Shown here piece after piece: positions 26,881-33,545 of a stretch of DNA of 33,545 nt. The notes beneath the pieces were generated by a model. It did not search any database. It saw only the letters and a program-made list of their open reading frames with translations, and was not told the origin of the DNA. Location of the stretch: NCBI GenBank assembly GCA_017472635.1, contig JAFUPU010000070.1, positions 1-33,545 of the forward strand, in the 5' to 3' direction. This stretch comes from Bacteroidaceae bacterium. Its GTDB lineage: Bacteria; Bacteroidota; Bacteroidia; Bacteroidales; Bacteroidaceae. Each line of letters opens with the position of its first letter. Position 1 is the stretch's first letter. A program made the position numbers and the translations under genes.

Positions 26881-29025
26881 TTATTTCAGAACCAATTTTA
26901 CCACTTGACCTTTCACCGGTCTGCTACCAGCAGGAACACTCTGTTTCACGACCTTCCCCACTCCCGACAAAAGGACCTTCATGCCTCTACTTTCCAACAG
27001 GTATACAGCGTCTTTCGCTCCCATGCCTCTCACATCAGGTACTTTCTGGTCATTCAAATCCATTTCACATAGCAACAACCCATCTTCATGACTAACTGCT
27101 TTGCCAAAAATTTGCCGTCCACCATCAATGAGTTCCCACTCACTTTGTACATCTAACTCGTCCATAACCATACGAGCCTGATACAAATCTCCATATTTCA
27201 CATCCGGTATCACTACTGACGTACTATCTATCGCTTCATCAATGCTACGCTTCAGACTTCCAGCCATCACTCTTTCCGCTATACGGCTAAATACAGGACC
27301 TGCCATTCCTCCTCCTGACGCGCCTGGTCCATACTTATGAATGGCTACCAAACAGGTATATTTCGGAGCTTCTGATGGGAAATATCCACAAAAACTCACT
27401 AAATACTGCAATCGACCTGCCTTATATCCACCGGGACCTGCAACTTGGGCTGTACCTGTTTTTCCTGAAACTTTAAATTGTTTACTTCCCGCCATCTTTC
27501 CTAATCCGACACTTACCACACTTTCCAACATTGCTTGCACTTTACCCAATGTCGTTTCCGAACAAATAGAGGGGATTATGACCTCCGTTGGTATCTCTTC
27601 AATTATCTGCCCGTCACGCATAATTGATTTTACGAATTTAGGTTTTACCATCACTCCATCGTTGGCAATAGCATTGTAAAAGGTCAACGTATTAATAGGA
27701 GGAATTTGTGTTTCATACCCTATCGACATCCAAGCGAGCGTTGTTTTATACCACCTTCCATCACGCGGATGACGTATTCGGGCATTTGCCGACCCTTTAA
27801 AAGGCAAATCCAAGTCTGCGTTTATACCTATTTTATATAAGCCGTCAACAAACTTGCCTGGATTTTGACCATAATTCTCATCGATAATCCGAGAAACCCC
27901 TATATTAGAGGATACCTGCAATACACGAGGAACGGAGATTGTCTGATAACCACCTTTATACCAATTGTGGTCTCTCATCTTACTGCCATGCATATTATAC
28001 ACTCCATTCCCTGTTTCTACCACATCTGTTGTATCTACCACTCCATCTTCCAAAGCAACCATGATAGAAGCGGTCTTAAAAGTAGAACCGGGCTCCATTA
28101 AAGCTGAAACGGCATGGTTCTGCATCTCATAATACTTCCCATCTCCGGCTCTCGTCATATTTACGATGGCTTTAATCTCCCCTGTCTTGACCTCCATCAA
28201 CATAGCAACTCCTTTAATAGCTTTCAACTCTTCAAGCTTGTCAACCAACGCTTTCTCTGCTATGTCTTGCATGTTCACATCTATCGTACTCACGATGTCA
28301 CAACCATCAACAGCCGGCTTGTCAACTATATTCAAAAATTGATTCATCACCTTCTGCCGGTGAGTAATTCCTGTCTCTCCCCGCAATATGGAATCATAAG
28401 CCATCTCCAATCCGTTCTTGGCTGAATCCGGATACCCTGCGAACATATCTCCCAAAGTACGCATAGCCAAAGAGCCAAAAGGTTTCTTCCTGCGCTGAAA
28501 ACTTTTTCCTATGAACCCTCCGCGATATTGGCTCATCCGAAAGACTGGCAAACGTTTTACCTCTTTATACTGAATATAGGATATCCGACTCGGATAAAGA
28601 GGCCAATTGCGTTTCCTGAGTTCCTTCCCTTTTTTAATCACACTCTTAAACTCCGCCACACTCTTATCCGGAAAAATCCGGTGCAACCCTTCGCATATTT
28701 CATTCAAATTGTTTTCAATAAGAGTATCACGCCGATATTGATCACGAGCCGCTCTTTCAGGATCGCGTTCCGAGGTTTTAAAATCCATAAAGATCCTATA
28801 CTCAGGCAAACTGCTCGCCATCAACTGCCCATCCGAAGACAATATATTCCCTCTGGCAGGCTTTATCACTACATTCTCTTTAACAAAGCGATTTGCCACC
28901 CGCTCCCAATAATCATGCTGTGCAAACATAATGAAAGCCGCCTTAGCTATAATGCTTATAGCCACGACCACCATCAAAGCAACGATTATCAGATAGCGAT
29001 TAACTGAAGTATCTTTAAATCCCAT
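26881..29025 (-). CDS. ftsI: Septal transpeptidase FtsI (PBP3-like) with C-terminal PASTA
   Basis: A 714-residue bitopic class B penicillin-binding protein that crosslinks septal peptidoglycan. There is an N-terminal membrane segment (about 12-34) and a dimerisation/pedestal region beginning KPARGNILSSDG (55-66). The transpeptidase motifs are intact: SxxK at 314-317 (GSTFK), SxN at 372-374 (SSN) and KTG at 522-524 (SGKTGTAQ). Residues about 655-714 form a PASTA domain (VPDVRGMGAKDAV ... VKGQVVKLVLK); another possible partial PASTA precedes it at 605-650. FtsI of E. coli lacks PASTA; the extension is usual in Bacteroidota and Firmicutes. It lies 37 bases after ftsL. Confidence 0.96.
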   Translation of the reverse strand: MGFKDTSVNRYLIIVALMVVVAISIIAKAAFIMFAQHDYWERVANRFVKENVVIKPARGNILSSDGQLMASSLPEYRIFMDFKTSERDPERAARDQYRRDTLIENNLNEICEGLHRIFPDKSVAEFKSVIKKGKELRKRNWPLYPSRISYIQYKEVKRLPVFRMSQYRGGFIGKSFQRRKKPFGSLAMRTLGDMFAGYPDSAKNGLEMAYDSILRGETGITHRQKVMNQFLNIVDKPAVDGCDIVSTIDVNMQDIAEKALVDKLEELKAIKGVAMLMEVKTGEIKAIVNMTRAGDGKYYEMQNHAVSALMEPGSTFKTASIMVALEDGVVDTTDVVETGNGVYNMHGSKMRDHNWYKGGYQTISVPRVLQVSSNIGVSRIIDENYGQNPGKFVDGLYKIGINADLDLPFKGSANARIRHPRDGRWYKTTLAWMSIGYETQIPPINTLTFYNAIANDGVMVKPKFVKSIMRDGQIIEEIPTEVIIPSICSETTLGKVQAMLESVVSVGLGKMAGSKQFKVSGKTGTAQVAGPGGYKAGRLQYLVSFCGYFPSEAPKYTCLVAIHKYGPGASGGGMAGPVFSRIAERVMAGSLKRSIDEAIDSTSVVIPDVKYGDLYQARMVMDELDVQSEWELIDGGRQIFGKAVSHEDGLLLCEMDLNDQKVPDVRGMGAKDAVYLLESRGMKVLLSGVGKVVKQSVPAGSRPVKGQVVKLVLK

Positions 29026-29062
29026 AAAACAGCTTTCATTTTTAATGAGGCAACAAACAACT

Positions 29063-29461
29063 TTATTCTATCACATACGGAGGATTTGTTGATATCTGCA
29101 AATCACTTCCACTCACCGACACATACTCTTCGATGTGAGACTGACGTGTACGTTCAGTCAGCTCACTCGAGCGCGTCAACGCATCATACTTTATATCCAC
29201 TAACTGCTTACGCAAACGGTCTATTTCAATCATCTCTTGCTGACAAGAATATCGGTTGCTTATATAAAACACCGTATAAACCACCACAAGAGCAATCAGC
29301 ACTGCTTGTCGGAGCAAAAAGTCATTCAACAAGAAATCACCAAGGAAAATTCGCGCCAAGGTCATCTTCTTTCCATTAGACAAGCCATTCTCATCCCCCT
29401 CTTTTGCAGGTGATTGTTTCAATCCTTCCCGACCTTCATCTTTCAACGCTCTTTCATCCAT
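29063..29461 (-). CDS. ftsL: FtsL-like divisome protein
   Basis: A 132-residue bitopic protein if it starts at the ATG at 29461, which overlaps the end of rsmH by eight bases (ATGGATGA). An upstream in-frame start at 29482 would overlap more. The N-terminal cytoplasmic part is charged (about 1-50), one membrane segment follows at about 51-68 (RQAVLIALVVVYTVFYI), then a short periplasmic coiled coil (MIEIDRLRKQLVDIKYDAL). The family is poorly conserved; the call rests on size, topology and position between rsmH and ftsI. FtsL normally forms a complex with FtsB and FtsQ; no FtsB is in the window. Confidence 0.85.
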   Translation of the reverse strand: MDERALKDEGREGLKQSPAKEGDENGLSNGKKMTLARIFLGDFLLNDFLLRQAVLIALVVVYTVFYISNRYSCQQEMIEIDRLRKQLVDIKYDALTRSSELTERTRQSHIEEYVSVSGSDLQISTNPPYVIE

Positions 29462-30377
29462 AATTCTCCATTTTAACAGCAATTCTCATTTTTGCACTTC
29501 TCGAACGCGGATTCTCCAACAACTCCGTTTCATCAGGAACAATCACCCGATTATTCACACTACGGAAAGGAGCCTTAACTCTTCCGTAGAAATCCGTATC
29601 CTTCACGCCCTCAACATTACCGGTCTTTATCAAGTTCTTCACCATCCTATCTTCCAAGGAATGATAGGTAATCACAACCAGACGTCCACCGGGTCGCAAC
29701 ACCTCTATAGTAGACTGCAACATTTCACGCAATGCATCCATCTCATGATTCACCTCTATACGCAATGCCTGAAAGACCTTTGCCAACTCTTTTTTCTCGC
29801 GTTCCGCACCAAATATCGGGCGAACTACCCTCAACAAATCTTCAATTGTCACCAATGCCTTCAAGTTGCGTTCTTTCACCACCTCCGCAGCCAAACGACG
29901 ACTGTTCTTCAATTCACCATATAAGTAAAAAATCTCAGCCAAACGCTCTTCACTATAGCTATTCAACACATCTGCCGCAGTCTCTCCGGCACGTTTGTTC
30001 ATACGCATATCCAACAGACCATCAAAGCGAAACGAAAATCCCCGACTTGCATCATCAAAGTGATGTGAAGAGACTCCCAAATCTGCCAAGATACCATCTA
30101 CACCATCCACACCATAATAGCGCAAGAAATTCTTCACATACCGGAAATTACTACGCACAAAGACAAATCGTCGGTCCAATGGTATATTCATTTCTGCATC
30201 CTCGTCCTGATCGAAGCCATACAGACGAGCACTCTCATCCATACGAGACAATATCTCACGCGAGTGCCCCGCACCGCCTAATGTCAAATCAACATACACC
30301 CCACCCGGATGAATATCCAACGCATCAACAGCTGGTGCCAACATCACCGGAACATGATACCCTTCAGCCTTCTTCAT
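29454..30377 (-). CDS. rsmH: 16S rRNA (cytosine1402-N4)-methyltransferase
   Basis: A 307-residue SAM-dependent enzyme that methylates C1402 of 16S rRNA in the decoding centre. The start is placed at the ATG at 30377 (MKKAEGYHVPVMLAPAVDAL), which follows the mraZ stop by ten bases and is preceded by GGTGAA; the ATG at 30401 overlaps mraZ by 14 bases and adds eight residues. The SAM motif YVDLTLGGAGHS (about 28-39), ILADLGVSSHHFDDASRGFSF, LRIEVNHEMDAL and VITYHSLEDRMVK are the family hallmarks. The N-terminal YHVPVM is typical of RsmH. Confidence 0.96.
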   Translation of the reverse strand: MKKAEGYHVPVMLAPAVDALDIHPGGVYVDLTLGGAGHSREILSRMDESARLYGFDQDEDAEMNIPLDRRFVFVRSNFRYVKNFLRYYGVDGVDGILADLGVSSHHFDDASRGFSFRFDGLLDMRMNKRAGETAADVLNSYSEERLAEIFYLYGELKNSRRLAAEVVKERNLKALVTIEDLLRVVRPIFGAEREKKELAKVFQALRIEVNHEMDALREMLQSTIEVLRPGGRLVVITYHSLEDRMVKNLIKTGNVEGVKDTDFYGRVKAPFRSVNNRVIVPDETELLENPRSRSAKMRIAVKMENYG

Positions 30378-30387
30378 TTCACCCCAC

Positions 30388-30858
30388 TTATTCGTTTTCA
30401 CTCATCACATCTTCCACACGCATCAACTCTTCCAACTCTCTACCAAATTCTTCCAAAGGCAGGAATGGTTCTTCTACTTTCTCACGAGCCCACACCTCTA
30501 TCGTGTCAGACATACCGATAAAACGGACATCCTGTTCTATAGATACCATTTCACGATAACGACGAGGCAATAAAATTCGTCCGTTACTATCCGGGAGCAG
30601 CACTTCAACATCAGACACAAACTGACGAAAAATCATCTGCTCTCTTTTGCTCCAACGGCTCAATTTACCACGAAGCATCGCTAACTGCTTTTTCCAAATA
30701 GACTCAGGATAAAGCACCAGGCAATCTTGAAAAACATCCTTGCGCATAACCATAGCTTCTTCCCCTTCTTCCTGCATTACTTTACGGAAAGAAGCTGGGA
30801 AAAATACCCGACCTTTCACATCAATTTTCGCGTCACTACTGCCTATAAATTGAACCAT
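30388..30858 (-). CDS. mraZ: Transcriptional regulator / division protein MraZ
   Basis: A 156-residue protein with two SpoVT/AbrB-type swapped-hairpin domains: KIDVKGRVFFPASFR near the start and DSNGRILLPRRYRE near the middle. It starts at the ATG at 30858 (MVQFIGSSDAKID); the in-frame codon at 30864 is GTG. In other bacteria MraZ forms a ring-shaped oligomer and represses its own dcw operon by binding TGGGN direct repeats. Here, TGGGG repeats lie in the promoter region (30902-30916). It is the first gene of the cluster and, with the promoter region, sets expression of all thirteen genes down to ftsZ. Confidence 0.95.
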   Translation of the reverse strand: MVQFIGSSDAKIDVKGRVFFPASFRKVMQEEGEEAMVMRKDVFQDCLVLYPESIWKKQLAMLRGKLSRWSKREQMIFRQFVSDVEVLLPDSNGRILLPRRYREMVSIEQDVRFIGMSDTIEVWAREKVEEPFLPLEEFGRELEELMRVEDVMSENE

Positions 30859-30886
30859 TTTCACCTTATTAATTTAAATTCGGGTG

Positions 30887-30916
30887 TAAAAATACACAAT
30901 TCCCCACAATTCCCCA
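30887..30916 (-). promoter_or_regulatory. mraZ/dcw promoter with MraZ-type direct repeats
   Basis: On the minus strand TATTTTTA (30894-30887) matches the -7 element at seven of eight positions. Upstream of it lie TGGGG (30916-30912) and TGGGG (30906-30902), exactly ten bases apart with AATTG between, plus a decayed third unit one period closer. This fits the MraZ binding pattern (TGGGN repeats with 5-base spacers) known in other bacteria. The repeats fall where RNA polymerase would contact -15 to -30, so bound MraZ would block the promoter. No good -33 element was seen. Confidence 0.65.
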
Positions 30917-31095
30917 CATTTTTTATCAAAAAAAACACTAAAAGTTTTCAACCGACTGTTGAAAACAATAAATATCTGACTACCAAGACTATTTTTCAGG
31001 TGGATAATAGTGGAGGATACAACTCGAAACAAGTCATGATTTCACTTCATAACAGAACTTTCTCCTCATAAGCAAACCAGCACAAAAACAACTAC

Positions 31096-31134
31096 AAAAA
31101 ATGCTGTGCAAAGAACAAACTTCTCAACACAGCA
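31096..31134 (-). terminator. Terminator of the guanylyltransferase gene
   Basis: On the minus strand TGCTGTG (31134-31128), a 19-base loop, CACAGCA (31108-31102) and six T residues (31101-31096). It starts 34 bases after the gene's stop, upstream of mraZ, and isolates the two transcripts. Confidence 0.75.
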
Positions 31135-31167
31135 CTTTCGCTATACAGATGATGAAGACACTATAGC

Positions 31168-32256
31168 CTACATATACTTGTTCCCGCTTTTCACATAAAT
31201 ATCATTCATATATTTACGCAGCAACCCCGCATCATCTTTCGGACAAATCAATAACACATCTTCCGTATCAACCACCAAAAAATTATCGAGCCCCTCCATG
31301 ACCACCGTTTTATCGCTGTTTTTCGTCAACACCATACATGCCCGGCTATTATATATAAAATGCTCGTCAGCCAACACCACATTTCCTTCATCGTCCTCAA
31401 CCAAAGCATCATAGTAGGTACTCCAAGTACCCAAATCACTCCAACCAAAATCGCACGGCATCACATATACATTATCCGATTTTTCCAAAATGCCATACTC
31501 TACCGATATATTGGGGCAGAACTGATATTGTTCCCTTATAAACTCTTCCTCTCTATCAGCGCCATACACACCTTCATTGTGCTCAAAGTCAAAACGAGCA
31601 GCCAATTCAGGAACACAACTCTTGAAGGCTTCTACAATCACCTCCACATTTCCCAAGAAAATACCCGCATTCCAATAAAACTCACCACTCTCTACAAACA
31701 CTTCAGCCAATTCTCGTTCGGGCTTCTCTGTAAACGTTTTAACTTGATAAAAGCCATCGTTCCCATCATCTCCCACCTGTATATATCCATACCGGGTTTC
31801 CGGACGTACCGGACGCATGCCTACACACAACAAGCGGCGATAATCAGAAACAAAACGAAAACCTTTACACATTGCATCTACAAAATCTTTCTCCTTCAAT
31901 ATCAACTGATCTGAAGGTACTATAACGATATTCGCCTGAGACTCTATAGAATAAATATGGCAAGCCGCCCACGCCACACAAGGGGCTGTATTTCGTCGCG
32001 AAGGTTCTGACAACACACGACCCATATCAATCTCGGGAAGTTGCTCGTGCACCAAACCCGTATATGCGTTATTTGTCACTATAAAAATATGATCAGGCGA
32101 AACAATCCGACAACAACGGTCATAGGTCTGTTGCAACAATGTACGTCCCGTTCCGAAAAAATCTATAAATTGCTTAGGCAATCCTTTACGGCTTAAAGGC
32201 CACAAACGACTTCCTACACCTCCAGCCAATATTACACAATAATTCTTGTTTTTCAT
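31168..32256 (-). CDS. manC: Mannose-1-phosphate guanylyltransferase
   Basis: A 362-residue cytoplasmic nucleotidyltransferase making GDP-mannose from mannose-1-phosphate and GTP, a precursor for surface polysaccharides. It starts at the ATG at 32256 (MKNKNYCVILAGGVGSRL); the in-frame codon at 32274 is TTG. It has the signature GGVGSRLWPLSRKGLPKQF (12-30), the base-binding segment EPSRRNTAPCVAWAA, FTEKPE and the WNAGIFLG motif, and the downstream SVEYGILEK. The length fits the single-domain form: the C-terminal phosphomannose isomerase domain of bifunctional ManC/AlgA is absent. It is separated from neighbours by terminator-like hairpins on both sides. Confidence 0.92.
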   Translation of the reverse strand: MKNKNYCVILAGGVGSRLWPLSRKGLPKQFIDFFGTGRTLLQQTYDRCCRIVSPDHIFIVTNNAYTGLVHEQLPEIDMGRVLSEPSRRNTAPCVAWAACHIYSIESQANIVIVPSDQLILKEKDFVDAMCKGFRFVSDYRRLLCVGMRPVRPETRYGYIQVGDDGNDGFYQVKTFTEKPERELAEVFVESGEFYWNAGIFLGNVEVIVEAFKSCVPELAARFDFEHNEGVYGADREEEFIREQYQFCPNISVEYGILEKSDNVYVMPCDFGWSDLGTWSTYYDALVEDDEGNVVLADEHFIYNSRACMVLTKNSDKTVVMEGLDNFLVVDTEDVLLICPKDDAGLLRKYMNDIYVKSGNKYM

Positions 32257-32331
32257 ATATCGATTTATCTTCAACTCTTAAACGGGCGCTAAATTAATCT
32301 TTTTTTTTCAATAAACACACTTTATTTTATT

Positions 32332-32358
32332 AAAAAAGGTTAGAGCCTTCAATGCTCT
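32332..32358 (-). terminator. Terminator downstream of recO
   Basis: On the minus strand AGAGC (32358-32354), loop ATTGAAG, GCTCT (32346-32342), AACC and six T residues (32337-32332). The stem is short (5 bp), so it is a moderate candidate lying 38 bases past the recO stop. Confidence 0.5.
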
Positions 32359-32396
32359 TTCTTGTTCGCCAAAGCCGAGAAGACCTCATAAAGCTT

Positions 32397-33128
32397 TCAA
32401 TCAAACAGTTCCCTCAATATACCTAACGATTTCAACAAAGGAAAGTTCGGAATATGCAAACTATAGAACTGATTCAACACCTCTAAACAGCGTACCCGCT
32501 GCACCCGGCTAAAAGCAAACAGATGCATCGTTTCATAATTCATCCGCATCAGAATCTTCACATAAGCAGCCTCAGCCGGTGCCAGATATGCAGTATGGGT
32601 CGGACACGTCTCTACAAATGCTGCATCCACCAAATCAAAATAACATCCGACACCATACCCATCCAGATTAGGATACACACCCAAGAAACGAGACAGACGC
32701 ATCAAAAAGACAAGATGAAAATTCGACGCCTGCTCCTCCCTGCAGTCGTTCAACCAACGTATGGAATAGACCAAATAAGCAAACAAAGAAGCACTCTCAC
32801 GCTCTTCACGCAACGCATAACAGAGGAATTCACTGAGAAACAACGCTATTGATGACTTCACAGGACTAAACTGAATCGCAGACAACGGATACAATTGTTT
32901 AGCCTCAGTCACCTTAGACAAACGCCCTTGTTTAACGCTACAAGATTCAAACTCCACCAACGACAATGGCATATACAGCGTCCCACCAGTACCCCGCTGC
33001 CTGCTATTACGCGCGTACCTTATTATATATGATGACCTACCGACCGTATCTGTATACATATCAACAATACGATTCGAGTCACCATATTTAACGACCCGCA
33101 AAACCACTGCACGAACCTTATCCAACAT
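32397..33128 (-). CDS. recO: DNA repair protein RecO
   Basis: A 243-residue protein of the RecFOR pathway, which loads RecA onto single-stranded gaps. The N-terminal OB fold shows the family start (MLDKVRAVVLRVVKYGDSNRIVDMYT), followed by SVKQGRLSKVTEAKQLYPL; the rest is helical with LFLSEFLCYALREERES (about 92-108). A zinc-ribbon CxxC pair, present in some RecO, is not evident. From memory, a tRNA-Glu and rpsT next to recO is seen in related Bacteroidales, which agrees with the tRNA at the right edge. Confidence 0.9.
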   Translation of the reverse strand: MLDKVRAVVLRVVKYGDSNRIVDMYTDTVGRSSYIIRYARNSRQRGTGGTLYMPLSLVEFESCSVKQGRLSKVTEAKQLYPLSAIQFSPVKSSIALFLSEFLCYALREERESASLFAYLVYSIRWLNDCREEQASNFHLVFLMRLSRFLGVYPNLDGYGVGCYFDLVDAAFVETCPTHTAYLAPAEAAYVKILMRMNYETMHLFAFSRVQRVRCLEVLNQFYSLHIPNFPLLKSLGILRELFD

Positions 33129-33149
33129 ACTCTTTCTCCATTTCTACAG

Positions 33150-33181
33150 CAAAAATACGCTTTTTACCCCTAACACACAAA
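33150..33181 (-). promoter_or_regulatory. recO promoter
   Basis: On the minus strand TTTG (33181-33178), a 20-base spacer and TATTTTTG (33157-33150) match the Bacteroidota consensus exactly. The start is about 15 bases before the recO ATG. Confidence 0.75.
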
Positions 33182-33369
33182 ACTTCAATCACAAAATATA
33201 ACTTTTCACATAAAAAAAGGGATTTCCAGGCAAAACAAATCAATTTCACAAAAAAAATGCAGCAAGCAAAAAAGCTGTAGATTTTACATATCTCATTGGA
33301 CTACTTACACTTACACTCTAAAAGCAACAAATTCGATATTTAATCACTTAAAAAAAAAGCGCCAAATAT

Positions 33370-33400
33370 TTTGCCAGTATAAAAATAATGTGTACCTTTG
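33370..33400 (+). promoter_or_regulatory. tRNA-Glu promoter
   Basis: TTTG (33370-33373), a 19-base spacer and TACCTTTG (33393-33400) match the Bacteroidota consensus exactly. The predicted start is about 33407, roughly 45 bases before the mature tRNA. Confidence 0.85.
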
Positions 33401-33452
33401 CACCGCAAATAAGGAAACACCCCTTGTAAAAGTCGCGGAAGCGATACAGGAT

Positions 33453-33524
33453 GGCCCGTTCGTCTATCGGTTAGGACGAGAGATTTTCATTCTCTAAAGA
33501 GGAGTTCGACTCTCCTACGGGCTA
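33453..33524 (+). tRNA. tRNA-Glu (anticodon UUC)
   Basis: The acceptor arm GGCCCGT pairs with ACGGGCT (G1-U72 wobble, then six good pairs), with A as discriminator. The D loop contains GGTTAGGAC. The anticodon arm AGAGA-TTTTCAT-TCTCT has TTC at the anticodon position. The T arm is GAGGAGTTCGACTCTCC with the invariant TTCGA. CCA is not encoded. The predicted mature RNA is 72 nt. The window ends 21 bases later, so any downstream gene is not visible. Confidence 0.97.
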
Positions 33525-33545
33525 CAATAAGTAACAAGATTTTTA

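Larger units (their letters stand above)
30859..31167. other. Intergenic region ahead of the dcw cluster
   Basis: No protein gene; a small plus-strand frame here is low quality. It contains the mraZ promoter with MraZ-type repeats (30887-30916), a perfect inverted repeat GTTTTCAAC/GTTGAAAAC (30944-30952 with 30958-30966, 5-base loop), and the terminator of the guanylyltransferase gene (31096-31134). Confidence 0.7.
33129..33452. other. Divergent promoter region between recO and tRNA-Glu
   Basis: AT-rich, with no reading frame of note. It contains the recO promoter (33150-33181) and tRNA promoter (33370-33400), described separately. Nothing else is recognisable between 33182 and 33369. Confidence 0.7.

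Overview
The window looks like a chromosomal segment from a member of the order Bacteroidales (phylum Bacteroidota). The reasons are: several promoters of the Bacteroidota type (TTTG or TTG, about 20 bases, then TAnnTTTG); a division/cell-wall (dcw) cluster with the group's hallmarks (a very small FtsL-like protein, a PASTA-ended FtsI, MraY with a periplasmic insertion, FtsA with a charged coiled-coil tail); and a type IX secretion (T9SS) type A sorting domain on a large protease. I cannot fix the genus from sequence alone.

Layout. Bases 1-1256 carry no convincing gene and are packed with repeats (nested inverted repeats, an 88-base tandem repeat, 22- and 45-base periodic repeats). From 8977 down to 1257 on the minus strand runs a secreted-protein gene set: a 1360-residue subtilisin-like protease with a dockerin-like pair and a T9SS tail, a three-cohesin-like/one-dockerin protein, a one-cohesin-like protein with a short C-terminal tail, and a small acidic peptide. 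It ends in a terminator-like hairpin. Upstream, at about 9407-9090, a segment with its own promoter, at least five helices including a possible pseudoknot, and a U-tract looks like a structured RNA of about 315 nt. Bases 9844-12965 hold a DUF456 membrane protein and a GH28-GH43-like fusion. guaB (13260-14735) is the only protein gene on the plus strand.

From 30858 down to 15009 lies an unbroken dcw cluster: mraZ, rsmH, ftsL-like, ftsI, murE, mraY, murD, ftsW, murG, murC, ftsQ, ftsA, ftsZ. It encodes lipid I/II synthesis and the septal machinery, with short gaps or overlaps, and its promoter region carries MraZ-type direct repeats. Upstream of it are a mannose-1-phosphate guanylyltransferase and recO, each followed by a terminator-like hairpin. 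A tRNA-Glu(UUC) with its own promoter faces the other way at the right edge.

The two most notable items are the protease/cohesin/dockerin operon, which resembles a self-assembling secreted complex, and the candidate structured RNA just upstream of it. Both rest on domain and base-pairing patterns read by eye and need database and covariance searches.
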